Below are positions 29,148 to 37,355 of a stretch of DNA of 64,000 nt, in pieces; position 1 is the stretch's first letter, and every line of letters starts with the position of its first letter. The DNA is from Desulfovibrio piger (GTDB lineage Bacteria; Desulfobacterota; Desulfovibrionia; Desulfovibrionales; Desulfovibrionaceae), in NCBI RefSeq assembly GCF_951793255.1, contig NZ_OX636706.1, forward strand, positions 2,767,501 to 2,831,500. Direction: 5' to 3'. The position numbers were made by a program, and so were the translations under genes. The notes under the pieces were generated by a model, which saw only the letters and a program-made list of their open reading frames with translations, searched no databases and was not told the DNA's origin.

Positions 29148-30056
29148 TTAATCCCGCAGCAGGTCCATGCGCAGGATCTCCACCGTGCGCACCTGCCGCA
29201 TCACTATCGGCCCGTGCAGCCACAGCCAGCTGTCCTGCTCATCGCTCAGTCCCTGACGCCGTAGCTCCGCCGCCACAAGAGCGCAGATGTCTTCCACGGC
29301 CGCCACGGCTTTCTGCCCGCCTTCTTCGGTCGTCAAAGGGGCCGCTGCGGCCTGTTGCAGGGCAGTACACATATCGGCCCCCAGGCGGGGCAGGCCCTGC
29401 ACGGTGCGCCAGGCCCATTTGTAGAACGGCAGATACCGCCGGTTCAGCAGGCAGGCCAGGGAAAGGGCCGCCTCGCTGAAGCGCCCCAGGGCCAGCATGG
29501 CGCCGATGCTGTCCCCGCGTTCAAGACAGCGCGGCAGGTTGTACTGGCCCGCCTGTGCCATCTGCATGCAGCGCGTGGCCATTTTTTTCAGATGCAGGTC
29601 ACGGGGAAAATAGTCCAGCAGGGTCGTGCGCCAGGCACTGAAGCGACCGGGCCCGTCGAAAAAAACTTCGCCATTGGTGCAGGTGGCCAGTCCCCATTCC
29701 TGCATGCCCAGCCAGTGACGCCAGTCGGAAGGCGGCGTGTCCCGGCCGGTGAAGCGGGCGTAAAAATCTTCCATGGCCATGGGTCCTGTCCGCCCCATGC
29801 GCCGCTCCGGCGTCATGCGACAGGGAAAACCCTCGAAGGTCCCGGGCAGCAGGCGCAGGACGTCTTCCAGCCGCTGCCTGTGCCGGGCCAGGTCTTCCCG
29901 CAAAAGCCAGATACAGAAGCCCGGCCCCCAGTCGTGATCCCGGGACGTGGCATCGTCGAAGCCCAGGCATTCCGAGCCCTCCCCTGCCAGGCCCACGGCG
30001 CACAGGGGCAGGCAGGCTTCGAAATAGCGCCGGGAAAGTTCCAGTCCTTGCATCAT
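29148..30056 (-). CDS. DUF4037 domain protein (nucleotidyltransferase-like)
   Basis: A 302-residue protein. Early GEGSECLGFDDATSRDHDWGPGF is the hallmark of the DUF4037 family: a nucleotidyltransferase-like Gly-Ser start and paired acidic residues (DHDWG). The rest is helical. Enzymatic activity is unproven in the family as far as I know. The start is ATG 30056 with AAGGAG 6 nt upstream; it begins 2 nt after the EamA stop, so they form an operon. Confidence 0.78.
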   Translation of the reverse strand: MMQGLELSRRYFEACLPLCAVGLAGEGSECLGFDDATSRDHDWGPGFCIWLLREDLARHRQRLEDVLRLLPGTFEGFPCRMTPERRMGRTGPMAMEDFYARFTGRDTPPSDWRHWLGMQEWGLATCTNGEVFFDGPGRFSAWRTTLLDYFPRDLHLKKMATRCMQMAQAGQYNLPRCLERGDSIGAMLALGRFSEAALSLACLLNRRYLPFYKWAWRTVQGLPRLGADMCTALQQAAAAPLTTEEGGQKAVAAVEDICALVAAELRRQGLSDEQDSWLWLHGPIVMRQVRTVEILRMDLLRD

Positions 30057-30058
30057 GA

Positions 30059-31036
30059 TCATCTCCTTGGGGCGGTATCCGCCGATTGTCCGCATCTGTT
30101 GCCGTCAGGCCGGGGCACAGCATGACGCTGCCCCCACAAAGCCACGATGAAGATGCCGCCGAGGATGGCGGCCGAACACAGGACAAGGCGCAGGGTGATG
30201 GCCTCGCCCACGAAGACCACCGCCCCCAGGGCCGTGATCACAGGCACGCTCAGCTGGGCGGCGGCAGCGGCCGCGATACTGTAACAGGGCACCAGCGCAT
30301 ACCAGAGGATATAGCCCAGGGCGGAGGCCAGGGCCCCGGCGCACAGGGCCAGCGCCACCCCCTGCACCGGCAGGGAGAGCCGCCACCACAGGGCCAGCAT
30401 CAGCACCAGGACCAGGGGGACGCAGCGGATGAAGTTGTCGGTGGTGGCCTCCGCAGCGTGACGGAACTTGCGGCCGCACAGGCTGTAGGCCCCCCAGGCG
30501 GAGCCGGACACGAACATCACGCAGGCGGCCGGCAGGGGCGGCGCTTCCAGACCGGGCAGCAGCAGGACCACGAGCCCGGCCATGGCCAGGCCTATCCCCA
30601 GCGTCTGCCCCAGGTTGGGGCGCTGCCCCGCATGGATCCCATAACCTATCATGCTGGTCTGCACGGCCACGGCGATGACCAGGGCCCCGGCCGCGGTGGG
30701 CATGCTCACATAGGCGATGGAAAACGCCAGCATGTAGGTGAACAGCGCCAGGGCCGCGCCCCAGCTGCCCTGCCCCCGCCAGTCCGGCACCTGTCCGTGA
30801 CGCCGCTGGCGCCATCTGTGCAGGGCAAAGAGCATCAAAGCGCCGGACGTCATGCGGATGGCCGTATAACTGACCGGATCCATGCCGTGATGCAGCAGGG
30901 CAAGGCGGCACAGGATGGAGTTGAGGGCAAAAAGGGTCATGCACAACAGGGTCAGGAGCGCCAGCGGCAGCCCCTTCTGCCAGGCGCGGCGTGCCGCAGG
31001 CCCTGTCCCCGGTATGGATCGTTCCGTATCCGTCAT
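30059..31036 (-). CDS. EamA/DMT-family transporter
   Basis: A 325-residue integral membrane protein with about ten helices in two EamA halves (first: LALLTLLCMTLFALNSILCR; second ending SAAILGGIFIVALWGQ). The family exports small metabolites and amino acids; the substrate cannot be read. GGGGAG precedes ATG 31036. The charged tail runs into the DUF4037 start. Confidence 0.85.
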   Translation of the reverse strand: MTDTERSIPGTGPAARRAWQKGLPLALLTLLCMTLFALNSILCRLALLHHGMDPVSYTAIRMTSGALMLFALHRWRQRRHGQVPDWRGQGSWGAALALFTYMLAFSIAYVSMPTAAGALVIAVAVQTSMIGYGIHAGQRPNLGQTLGIGLAMAGLVVLLLPGLEAPPLPAACVMFVSGSAWGAYSLCGRKFRHAAEATTDNFIRCVPLVLVLMLALWWRLSLPVQGVALALCAGALASALGYILWYALVPCYSIAAAAAAQLSVPVITALGAVVFVGEAITLRLVLCSAAILGGIFIVALWGQRHAVPRPDGNRCGQSADTAPRR

Positions 31037-31216
31037 CTTTTCTCCCCGGCGTCACAGGCTGACGCCACGGCTATTCAAAAGAAATCTTTCGCAAATGACA
31101 AGCAAAATCCGTACCTTCGGCAGAACATGTGACAGGTTTGAAGAAATTCTTTCCTCCCCTCTTCCTGTGGCGCAACCATGCATCCTTTCCCTTCTCTTCG
31201 GATGCAGGACTGCAAC

Positions 31217-31242
31217 AAAAAAGCCTCCCGAAGGAGGCTTTT
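31217..31242 (-). terminator. Terminator of modABC
   Basis: GCCTCC pairs with GGAGGC around CGAA. On the minus strand TTTTTT follows; four T follow on plus. It lies 136 nt past the modC stop. The remaining gap to EamA (31037-31377) holds no gene. Confidence 0.8.
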
Positions 31243-31377
31243 CATCAGGGATCTGTCCCTCTTTTCTGGATGGCGGCAAGCAAAAAGTCTCCTATGCAGG
31301 CAGGCCGTTACCTCAAGTACCGGGGCCCAAGTCGCAAAAACGTAGGGGAGCCTGCCGTTGCTTATGGCCCGCCCGGA

Positions 31378-32157
31378 CTACCGCCCTGCGGCCCGGGCGC
31401 TCTCTGCCTGCATCTCCTGCTGCAGATGGCGCAAACAATCGCCCGCCGACGCGTACTCCCGGCGCAGGGAGGCATAATCCGCGATCATGCGGGCCCGTCC
31501 CCGGTGGTAGGTGACCAGGGTCCCGGCAAAGGCGTCCACGTCTTCCGGGTCATGGCTGATGATGACGGCCGGGATGGCGAATGCGGCAAGGATCTCCTGT
31601 ATCTCGCCGCGCAGGCGTTCACGCAGCAGGGGGTCGAGCGCGGAAAAGGGCTCGTCCAGCAAAAGGAGCGACGGCCGTGTCCCCAGGGCCCGTGCCAGCG
31701 CCACACGCTGCTTCTGCCCGCCGGAGAGGTTGCCCGGGTACAGGCGGGCCAGATGAGCGATGCCCAGGCGCTCCAGCAGATCCATGGCCCAGGTGCGCTG
31801 TTCCCCGTTCAGGCGCCAGGGCAGCAGGCCCGTCCCGGCATAGGCCACGTTATGCAACACGCTCAGATGCGGGAACAGGGCGTAATCCTGGAACATGTAG
31901 CCGATGCGCCGCCGCCGGGCAGGCACACAGATGCCCTGCTCGCTGTCATACAGGATGTTCCCGTCCACCACGATTCGCCCGGCATCGGGCCGGACCAGAC
32001 CGGCAAGGCAATGCAGGGTCAGGGTCTTGCCCGAACCGGAAGCGCCGAACAAAACGAGGGTCCGGCTGTCCTCCGGCATCTCCAGACGGATGCCCAGATG
32101 GAAGGGCGCTTCCCTGCCGGGATCGTCGAATGATTTTTTTATATCCAGAGAGATCAT
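31378..32157 (-). CDS. modC: Molybdate ABC transporter ATP-binding protein
   Basis: The ATPase of molybdate import. The 259-residue chain has Walker A GASGSGKT (38-45), Q-loop YMFQDYALFP, signature LSGGQKQR and Walker B LLLLDEPFSALD. It is shorter than E. coli ModC (352) and lacks the C-terminal MOP/TOBE domain that senses molybdate, so regulation in cis is probably absent. ATG 32157 overlaps the modB stop by 4 nt (ATGA). Confidence 0.9.
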   Translation of the reverse strand: MISLDIKKSFDDPGREAPFHLGIRLEMPEDSRTLVLFGASGSGKTLTLHCLAGLVRPDAGRIVVDGNILYDSEQGICVPARRRRIGYMFQDYALFPHLSVLHNVAYAGTGLLPWRLNGEQRTWAMDLLERLGIAHLARLYPGNLSGGQKQRVALARALGTRPSLLLLDEPFSALDPLLRERLRGEIQEILAAFAIPAVIISHDPEDVDAFAGTLVTYHRGRARMIADYASLRREYASAGDCLRHLQQEMQAESARAAGR

Positions 32158-32843
32158 GCGCTGCGCCGCCTTCTTTTGTATTTGACCAGCACTTCGGCGG
32201 CCATGAGCAGGGTCACGCACAACCCGGACGTCACCAGCACCAGCAGGGTGGCCAGGGCGTCATTGCCCGCCTGGAAGGCATCGTAGATGGCCAGGGCCAG
32301 GGTCTGCGTCTTGCCGGGGATGTTGCCCGCCACCATCAGGGTCGCGCCGAATTCGCCCATGCCGCGGGCAAAGGCCAGCATGAGCCCGGCAAAGATGCCC
32401 TTCCAGGCCAGCGGCAGGGAAACGGTCAGCAGGATGCGCAGCTCCGAGGCCCCCAGAGTGCGCGCGGCGTTCTCCAAATGCGGGTCCACCTGTTCCAGGG
32501 CCGCTCGCGCGGATTTGTAGAGCAGCGGGAAGACCACCACGGTGGCGGCCACCACCGCCCCCTGCCAGGAAAAGATGAGCTGCAGGCCAAGATCCCGCAG
32601 CGCCGGGCCCAGCAGGCCGTTACGGCCCACGACGAGGATCAGGTAATAGCCCAGCACCGTGGGCGGCAGGACAAGGGGCAGCGTACACAGGGCATCCAGC
32701 AGGGCCGGCAGGGGGCCGCGGCGACGGGCCAGACGCCAGGCCACGAAAAGCGCGGCCAGAAAGGAGAGCGCGGTCGCGATGCCCGCCACCCGCAGCGAAA
32801 GCAGGAGCGGCCGGGCAAGATCGGTAGGGACAAGGTATTCCAT
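32154..32843 (-). CDS. modB: Molybdate ABC transporter permease
   Basis: A 229-residue permease with five to six helices and the EAA loop (ARTLGASELRILLTVSLPLAWKG). Family-typical LPPTVLGYYLI is present. The start is taken at ATG 32843 (MEYLVPTDLARP); no strong ribosome site is seen and a TTG at 32858 is the alternative. Coupled to modC. Confidence 0.92.
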   Translation of the reverse strand: MEYLVPTDLARPLLLSLRVAGIATALSFLAALFVAWRLARRRGPLPALLDALCTLPLVLPPTVLGYYLILVVGRNGLLGPALRDLGLQLIFSWQGAVVAATVVVFPLLYKSARAALEQVDPHLENAARTLGASELRILLTVSLPLAWKGIFAGLMLAFARGMGEFGATLMVAGNIPGKTQTLALAIYDAFQAGNDALATLLVLVTSGLCVTLLMAAEVLVKYKRRRRSA

Positions 32844-33046
32844 GCGGTATCCGGGCAACGATACCGGCGGGGGACCAGGCCCGACCGCCGTCAGGGGGAA
32901 GCATCCTGGGCTCCGGCCGTCGTCGATACCGCCGGACCGGAGACATTCAGCGCAAAATGCCGGACCCGGACACGCAGGAGTCGGGACATGTCCGGGCCCG
33001 GTGGGAACAGGACGACAGCGCCCGCAACGCCGTCGCCATCAGAATC

Positions 33047-33829
33047 CTACGGCTTGGAGAAGCCGTAACGGGCCAGGATCGCCTGTCCTTCGGGGGAAAG
33101 GGCGAAGTCCACGAAAGCCTGGCCCATGGCAGCATTGCTGCCGGTGGTGGCTACGGCAATGGGATAGGTGACAGGCTTATGGCCCGTGAGCGTCAGGCAG
33201 ACATCGACCTTGTCGGCGCGCTGCTTGGCGTCGGTGGCGTAGACGATGCCGGCATCGACTTCACCACGGGCCACGTAATCCAGGACCTGCCGCACGCTGT
33301 TGCCGTAGATGAAGGAGGGCTGGAGGGTCTCCCAGAGTCCGGCGCTCTTCAGGGCGTCACGCGTATAACGGCCCATCGGCACGCTTTCGGGCGAACCCAC
33401 GGCGATGCGCTGGGCCTTCTTGAGCTCGGCAAGGCTGCCGAACTTCTTGCCCTGGGCGGGCACGATGAGGACGACGGTATTGCTGACGAAATTCTTGCGG
33501 CTTTCAGGCTTGATGAGCTGGGCTTTCTGGGCCTTGTCCATGGTCTCCTGGTCGGCGGAGGCGAACACGTCCACCGGGGCCCCTTCCTGCATCTGCTTGA
33601 GCAGCGGGTTGGAGGCGGCAAAATTGGTATGCACGGTCAGGCCCTGATGGGACTTTTCGAACGCGGTCTTGAGTTCGGCAAAGGCATTGGTCAGGCTGGC
33701 CGCCGCGGAAACGGTCATCTCCCCGGCGGACGCCGTCACGGCCTGCCCGCAACCGAGGGCGAGGACAAGGGCGGCCACGGCCAGAGACACGCTTTTGGTA
33801 CAGGCGGAAAGCACTCGTTCAAACAACAT
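33047..33829 (-). CDS. modA: Molybdate-binding protein
   Basis: A 260-residue periplasmic binding protein. After the signal sequence comes VSAAASLTNAF, the oxyanion-binding start typical of ModA, then NFAASNPLLKQMQEGAPVDVFASAD and GEVDAGIVYATDA. LALGC at 23-27 could be a lipobox, but Ala at -3 is not ideal; soluble export is the alternative. Tungstate binding is also possible. A 203-nt gap precedes modB. Confidence 0.93.
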   Translation of the reverse strand: MLFERVLSACTKSVSLAVAALVLALGCGQAVTASAGEMTVSAAASLTNAFAELKTAFEKSHQGLTVHTNFAASNPLLKQMQEGAPVDVFASADQETMDKAQKAQLIKPESRKNFVSNTVVLIVPAQGKKFGSLAELKKAQRIAVGSPESVPMGRYTRDALKSAGLWETLQPSFIYGNSVRQVLDYVARGEVDAGIVYATDAKQRADKVDVCLTLTGHKPVTYPIAVATTGSNAAMGQAFVDFALSPEGQAILARYGFSKP

Positions 33830-33907
33830 ACAAGCCTCCTTGGCTTTTTTATGTTCTTGTCATGATGCACTTTACGCGCCTTCAGGAGCGGGGCAAGGCA
33901 GACACGG

Positions 33908-33935
33908 ATTATATGAAAAGCGCGACAACTTGTAA
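33908..33935 (-). promoter_or_regulatory. modA promoter
   Basis: On the minus strand TTACAA (33935-33930), 16 nt, TATAAT (33913-33908), about 80 nt before modA. The -35 lies within the palindrome at 33927-33953. Confidence 0.6.
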
Positions 33936-33953
33936 CATCTTATGATACAAGTT
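33927..33953. promoter_or_regulatory. 27-nt operator-like palindrome between modA and the TunR-like gene
   Basis: AACTTGTA (33927-33934) and TACAAGTT (33946-33953) are exact inverted repeats, with an inner CAT/ATG pair, so 22 of 27 positions are symmetric. It covers the modA -35 and lies 29 nt before the regulator start, well placed to control both directions. Confidence 0.7.
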
Positions 33954-33982
33954 ATTTTAGGGAAGCTTCAGGGAGGTTTTCT

Positions 33983-35089
33983 ATGGTTTTCGCACAAAAA
34001 CGTGAAAAACTTAGCACTTTACTGCACAGTCTGGAGACGGAAGACAGGAAATGGCTGCAGCAGAAGCTCATGCGCCAGGATACTGCCAGCCTGCTGCGTG
34101 ACGAAAAAGGCCTGAGCGATCAGGAACTGCTGGCCGCCGAATCCTGGTACTGGCAGCAGTACGCCGAATCGACCAGCATGCGGGCACGCCGGGCCCATGC
34201 CCGCCTGTGGTGCATCTTCATGCTCTTGCGTTATGGCGGTCTGCGCCTGGTGGAGGCCCTTGCTCTGGAACTGGGGCACATGGACTGGGGCTCCGGGATC
34301 ATCCACATCCAGGGGGAACATGCCCGGCAGGTCCCCCTGCCCGCCACCCATTGCCGCCGTCTGCGCCAGATGATGGAAGACCCCGCCCTGTTCACGCCCA
34401 GCGGCGCCCTGCTCCACTGCGATGCCAGCTATGTGCGGCGCAGCCTGCAGCAGTGCGGCAATGCCTGCGGCCTGCCCGCGGGCCTGCTCAGTGCCCGCAG
34501 CCTGCGCCAGACCCGCATCCTCGAGCTGGTCCGCCAGGGCCTGCCCGCCCCTGTGGCCGACATGTTCGCCGGGCGCAACCGCCGTCAGCAGTCCGGCAGC
34601 ATCCGCTACAACCTCAAGGCCGCGCAGACCCTGCTGCGTGAACATGTCCAGCGCACCAGCGGGCTGCGTACCAGCGCCCGAAACGTCTTCCACGGCCGCA
34701 TCGAACATTTGCGGGCCTCGGGCATCATCGTCACCGTGGTCCTGTGCACGGCGGGCGGCCTGCGCGTCACGGCCATGATCACGGACGAAAGCTGCAAGAG
34801 CCTGGGGCTTTCCAAGGACATGCTGGTCACCGCCAGCATCAAGGCCCCCTGGATCATCATCGAGCCCGACCAGGGCCAGGACAAGCCCCCCGTGGCCACA
34901 CGCAACTGCTTCCGGGGCACGGTGGAACGCGTGCGCCAGGACGAGATGCTGGCCGAGATCCTGGTCAACCTGCCTGACGGCAGCCAGGCCTGCGCCCTGC
35001 ATGTACGCGGTGAAAGCCCCATCCCGCCGGTGGGCAGCAGCGTCTGGGTCATCTTCAAGGCCCTGTCCGTCATCCTGACCCTGGATTAG
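33983..35089 (+). CDS. tunR: TunR-type tungstate/molybdate-responsive regulator
   Basis: A 368-residue protein. Residues about 65-212 resemble the tyrosine-recombinase catalytic fold (LLRYGGLRLVEALAL with Arg88; ARSLRQTRI with Arg175; possible Tyr209), but the conserved HxxR His is replaced by Arg172. Two MOP oxyanion-binding domains follow: SARNVFHGRIEHL (231-290) and ATRNCFRGTVERV (305-368). This matches the TunR family of sulfate reducers, in which an integrase-like domain binds DNA and MOP domains sense tungstate or molybdate. It is divergent from modABC. A transcription factor is therefore more likely than a recombinase. Confidence 0.85.
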   Translation: MVFAQKREKLSTLLHSLETEDRKWLQQKLMRQDTASLLRDEKGLSDQELLAAESWYWQQYAESTSMRARRAHARLWCIFMLLRYGGLRLVEALALELGHMDWGSGIIHIQGEHARQVPLPATHCRRLRQMMEDPALFTPSGALLHCDASYVRRSLQQCGNACGLPAGLLSARSLRQTRILELVRQGLPAPVADMFAGRNRRQQSGSIRYNLKAAQTLLREHVQRTSGLRTSARNVFHGRIEHLRASGIIVTVVLCTAGGLRVTAMITDESCKSLGLSKDMLVTASIKAPWIIIEPDQGQDKPPVATRNCFRGTVERVRQDEMLAEILVNLPDGSQACALHVRGESPIPPVGSSVWVIFKALSVILTLD

Positions 35090-35401
35090 GAAGGAACCCG
35101 GGGCTTCTTTCAGGAGGCCCCGCGCGCTGTCCCAGGGCATCGTCACAGGCCCGCCCTGTGCCGCTCTCCCGTTACGCAAACGTAAAACTCTTTTCCCTCG
35201 GACGCCCTCCCCGCGCACGGCATCACCCGGGGCATCCCCCTCCACAACGACAGCCGGACCGCGCAGTTGGGAGGTCCGCCTTTCAAAGTCCCACATCCAA
35301 GCCGACCTTGTAGGCGCCCCCCTGCCATTTCCCTGACCAAAGCGTCTTGGAGAAGATGGAAAGGAAGCCCCCAAGACCCCACTAGAGGAAGCTCTTCCCC
35401 T
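35090..35401. other. Gap between tunR and the histidine phosphatase
   Basis: No gene seen. A weak GC stem follows tunR (about 35098-35122), and a stem overlaps the phosphatase stop (about 35381-35405, TAGAGG/CCTCTA on minus). Neither has a U-tract. Two converging transcripts end here. Confidence 0.4.
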
Positions 35402-36115
35402 CTAAAATTCCTGTCCCGACAGCCAGATACGGCAGGCATAATGCTGGGGGACGCGCATCACTTCGGCCAGCGGCAGGGCCAGCCAATGGCACAACAGGCT
35501 ACGCAGCACGCCCGCGTGGCTGACCAGCAGCAAACATTCATCAGGATACCGGGCCTGCCAGCGTTCCACACAGGCCACGGCACGGGCCTGCACGGCGGCG
35601 AAGCTCTCTCCCTGCGGCGGCGCAAAGCCCGCCATGTCTGCCCCGCGTGCCGCATGGCTGCCCGGCCAGCGGCTTTCCACTTCGGCCACGGTCAGCCCTT
35701 CCCACAGCCCCAGCGATATCTCGCGCAGTCCCGCATCGGGAAAAATATCTATGGCATGGCCCCGGGCATGGAAGACTTCCTGCACCAGCCGTGCACTTTC
35801 CCGGCAGCGCCCCAGATCCGAGCAGATGATGTACCGGGGCAGGAAGGGCCCATACCGGCCGCTCTCCCCTTCCCGTAGCGCCCCTCTCTCCGCCGCCTCT
35901 GCCACCGCCGTCCACGCATGTCTGCCCTGCCCGGTGGCTGCGGCACCAAAGGGCGGCAGTCCGTTTGCCGCACCGCATTCCGCCAGCAGGGCCCGGGCGG
36001 CCTGCCGTATCTGCTCCCGCCCCGCAGCGGTAAGGGCGATGTCGCGTGCGCCCACGAAACGCCGCTCAGGATTGGGCGGCAAAGAACCGTGACGCAACAG
36101 CCAGAGCCCGGCCAT
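35402..36115 (-). CDS. Histidine phosphatase family protein
   Basis: A 237-residue phosphoglycerate-mutase-fold phosphatase: LWLLRHGSLPPNPERRFVG (nucleophile His and first Arg) near the start, CSDLGRCRESARL (second Arg), GLWEGLT with the acid, and VSHAGVLRSLL (second His). Relatives include alpha-ribazole phosphatase (CobC) and metabolite phosphatases. The start at ATG 36115 has GAGAGG 9 nt upstream; ATG 36124 is the alternative. It is the last gene of the mop cluster, 1 nt behind the NTP transferase, so a phosphorylated intermediate of that pathway may be its substrate. Confidence 0.82.
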   Translation of the reverse strand: MAGLWLLRHGSLPPNPERRFVGARDIALTAAGREQIRQAARALLAECGAANGLPPFGAAATGQGRHAWTAVAEAAERGALREGESGRYGPFLPRYIICSDLGRCRESARLVQEVFHARGHAIDIFPDAGLREISLGLWEGLTVAEVESRWPGSHAARGADMAGFAPPQGESFAAVQARAVACVERWQARYPDECLLLVSHAGVLRSLLCHWLALPLAEVMRVPQHYACRIWLSGQEF

Positions 36116-36116
36116 G

Positions 36117-37355
36117 TCAGGCATCCTCTCTCAGCGGGCACAGCGGCGTCCAGAGAGCGCGCCGGGCATCCAGCATCTGCGCGCGCGTACCGATGTCCGC
36201 CGTATCCAGCACTTCCCGTGCCAGCTGGGCGGGGTCACGGCCCAGCTCCACGGCCAGCCGCCGTTCCAGAGCCAGTGCCCGGTCGCGCCGCCCTTCGATA
36301 CCGGCCCGGGCGCCCGGATCAGCGCCGAATTCTTCCAGTTTCTGGGCAAAACGCTGCGCCACCGGCACCCAGATCCCGCCCCGGCAGTATTTGTCCGCCA
36401 GATAGACCAGCTCGTGCGCACCCAGTTTTTTTTCCGCCGGGACGCTCTGATCCCTGTGGGCCGCCACGATGGCAGCCATGCGGGCCAGCCCCAGACGAGC
36501 CAGCAGCCGCCCTCCGGCGGCCTCATGGCCATGCACGCCCTTGCAGATATCGTGCGTCAGCCCGGAGGCCAGCGCCAAAGCCGTCTCCACGGGAGCCTTC
36601 TCGCCCCGGGCCTCCGTCAGGGCCGCGCACAGGGCTTCCGCCACCCGGCCCACGGCCAGCGCATGGCGCAGCCCCCGCTCCGGCACACCGGCCTGGAGCA
36701 GCAGGCCTTCGGCCTCGTCCCGCGTCAGGGCATCGTGGCAGGCGGCCCTGTCCTGCAGGTCCGCGTACTGCTCGGGAGTATCCATATCCAGCAGCATGGC
36801 GGCATCGGCCACCGGCACCTGACGGCAGGGGACAGACGCCAGCGCACCGCGCAGGCCTTCACGACCGTCATGGGCAAGGATGGCGGGCACGAGGGAAAGG
36901 GGCAGATAGACGGGATGCCCCGGCTCGCCACAGAACGCCGCCTGCAGGGCTGTCCCCGGCACGGCGTCCGCAGTCCGCAGCAGGGCCAGCAGGGTCAGGC
37001 GCCGGGTCAGGGGCACGTCCACAGGATGGACGAACACGCCGCCCTGCTCCGGCTCCACGCCATCCGCCCGGGCCTGTTCCAGAACGGCCTGGAGCCCCGC
37101 ACAGATGGAAGAGAACATGCCGTCTTCCGGGCGGGGATTACGGACAGCGCGCAGGCCCCAGCCGGGTGCCACCGGCTCCAGCAGCCCCGCATGATGTCCG
37201 GTAACCACGAAGCGCTGCCCGCAAAAAGCGTACATCCGGGCAAGACGCTCCAGAGCGCAGCAGTCCCCGTCCGGGAAGGGCAGCGGCAGCAGGGCCTTGC
37301 ACCGCCCCATGCGGGACGCCGCACCGGCAGCCAGCATCAAAGCGTAATGGTGCAT
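36117..37355 (-). CDS. MocA-like NTP transferase fused to an HD domain (DVU_1551-type)
   Basis: A 412-residue two-domain protein. Residues 1-200 are a MobA/MocA-type nucleotidyltransferase (MLAAGAASRMGRCKALLP; VFVHPVDVPLT). Residues about 210-400 are an HD domain (ASGLTHDICKG; later AAHRDQ). MocA attaches CMP to molybdopterin, giving the cytosine dinucleotide used by Mop-type hydroxylases, so that is the best guess for the first half; the HD half could be a phosphohydrolase acting on the same or a related nucleotide. ATG 37355 lies inside the end of the AMP ligase gene (19-nt overlap). I recall this fusion as the DVU_1551 family. Confidence 0.8.
   Translation of the reverse strand: MHHYALMLAAGAASRMGRCKALLPLPFPDGDCCALERLARMYAFCGQRFVVTGHHAGLLEPVAPGWGLRAVRNPRPEDGMFSSICAGLQAVLEQARADGVEPEQGGVFVHPVDVPLTRRLTLLALLRTADAVPGTALQAAFCGEPGHPVYLPLSLVPAILAHDGREGLRGALASVPCRQVPVADAAMLLDMDTPEQYADLQDRAACHDALTRDEAEGLLLQAGVPERGLRHALAVGRVAEALCAALTEARGEKAPVETALALASGLTHDICKGVHGHEAAGGRLLARLGLARMAAIVAAHRDQSVPAEKKLGAHELVYLADKYCRGGIWVPVAQRFAQKLEEFGADPGARAGIEGRRDRALALERRLAVELGRDPAQLAREVLDTADIGTRAQMLDARRALWTPLCPLREDA

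Noticed and set aside
30105..31055. A 316-codon minus-strand frame overlapping the EamA gene
   Set aside because: Its translation is Arg/Gly/Ala-rich with no membrane pattern; the 30059-31036 frame gives the ten-helix transporter.
33983..35089. TunR-like gene as a phage or transposon integrase
   Set aside because: Two MOP domains are fused to it, the HxxR histidine is lost, and no attachment site or mobile genes adjoin; the neighbour is modABC.
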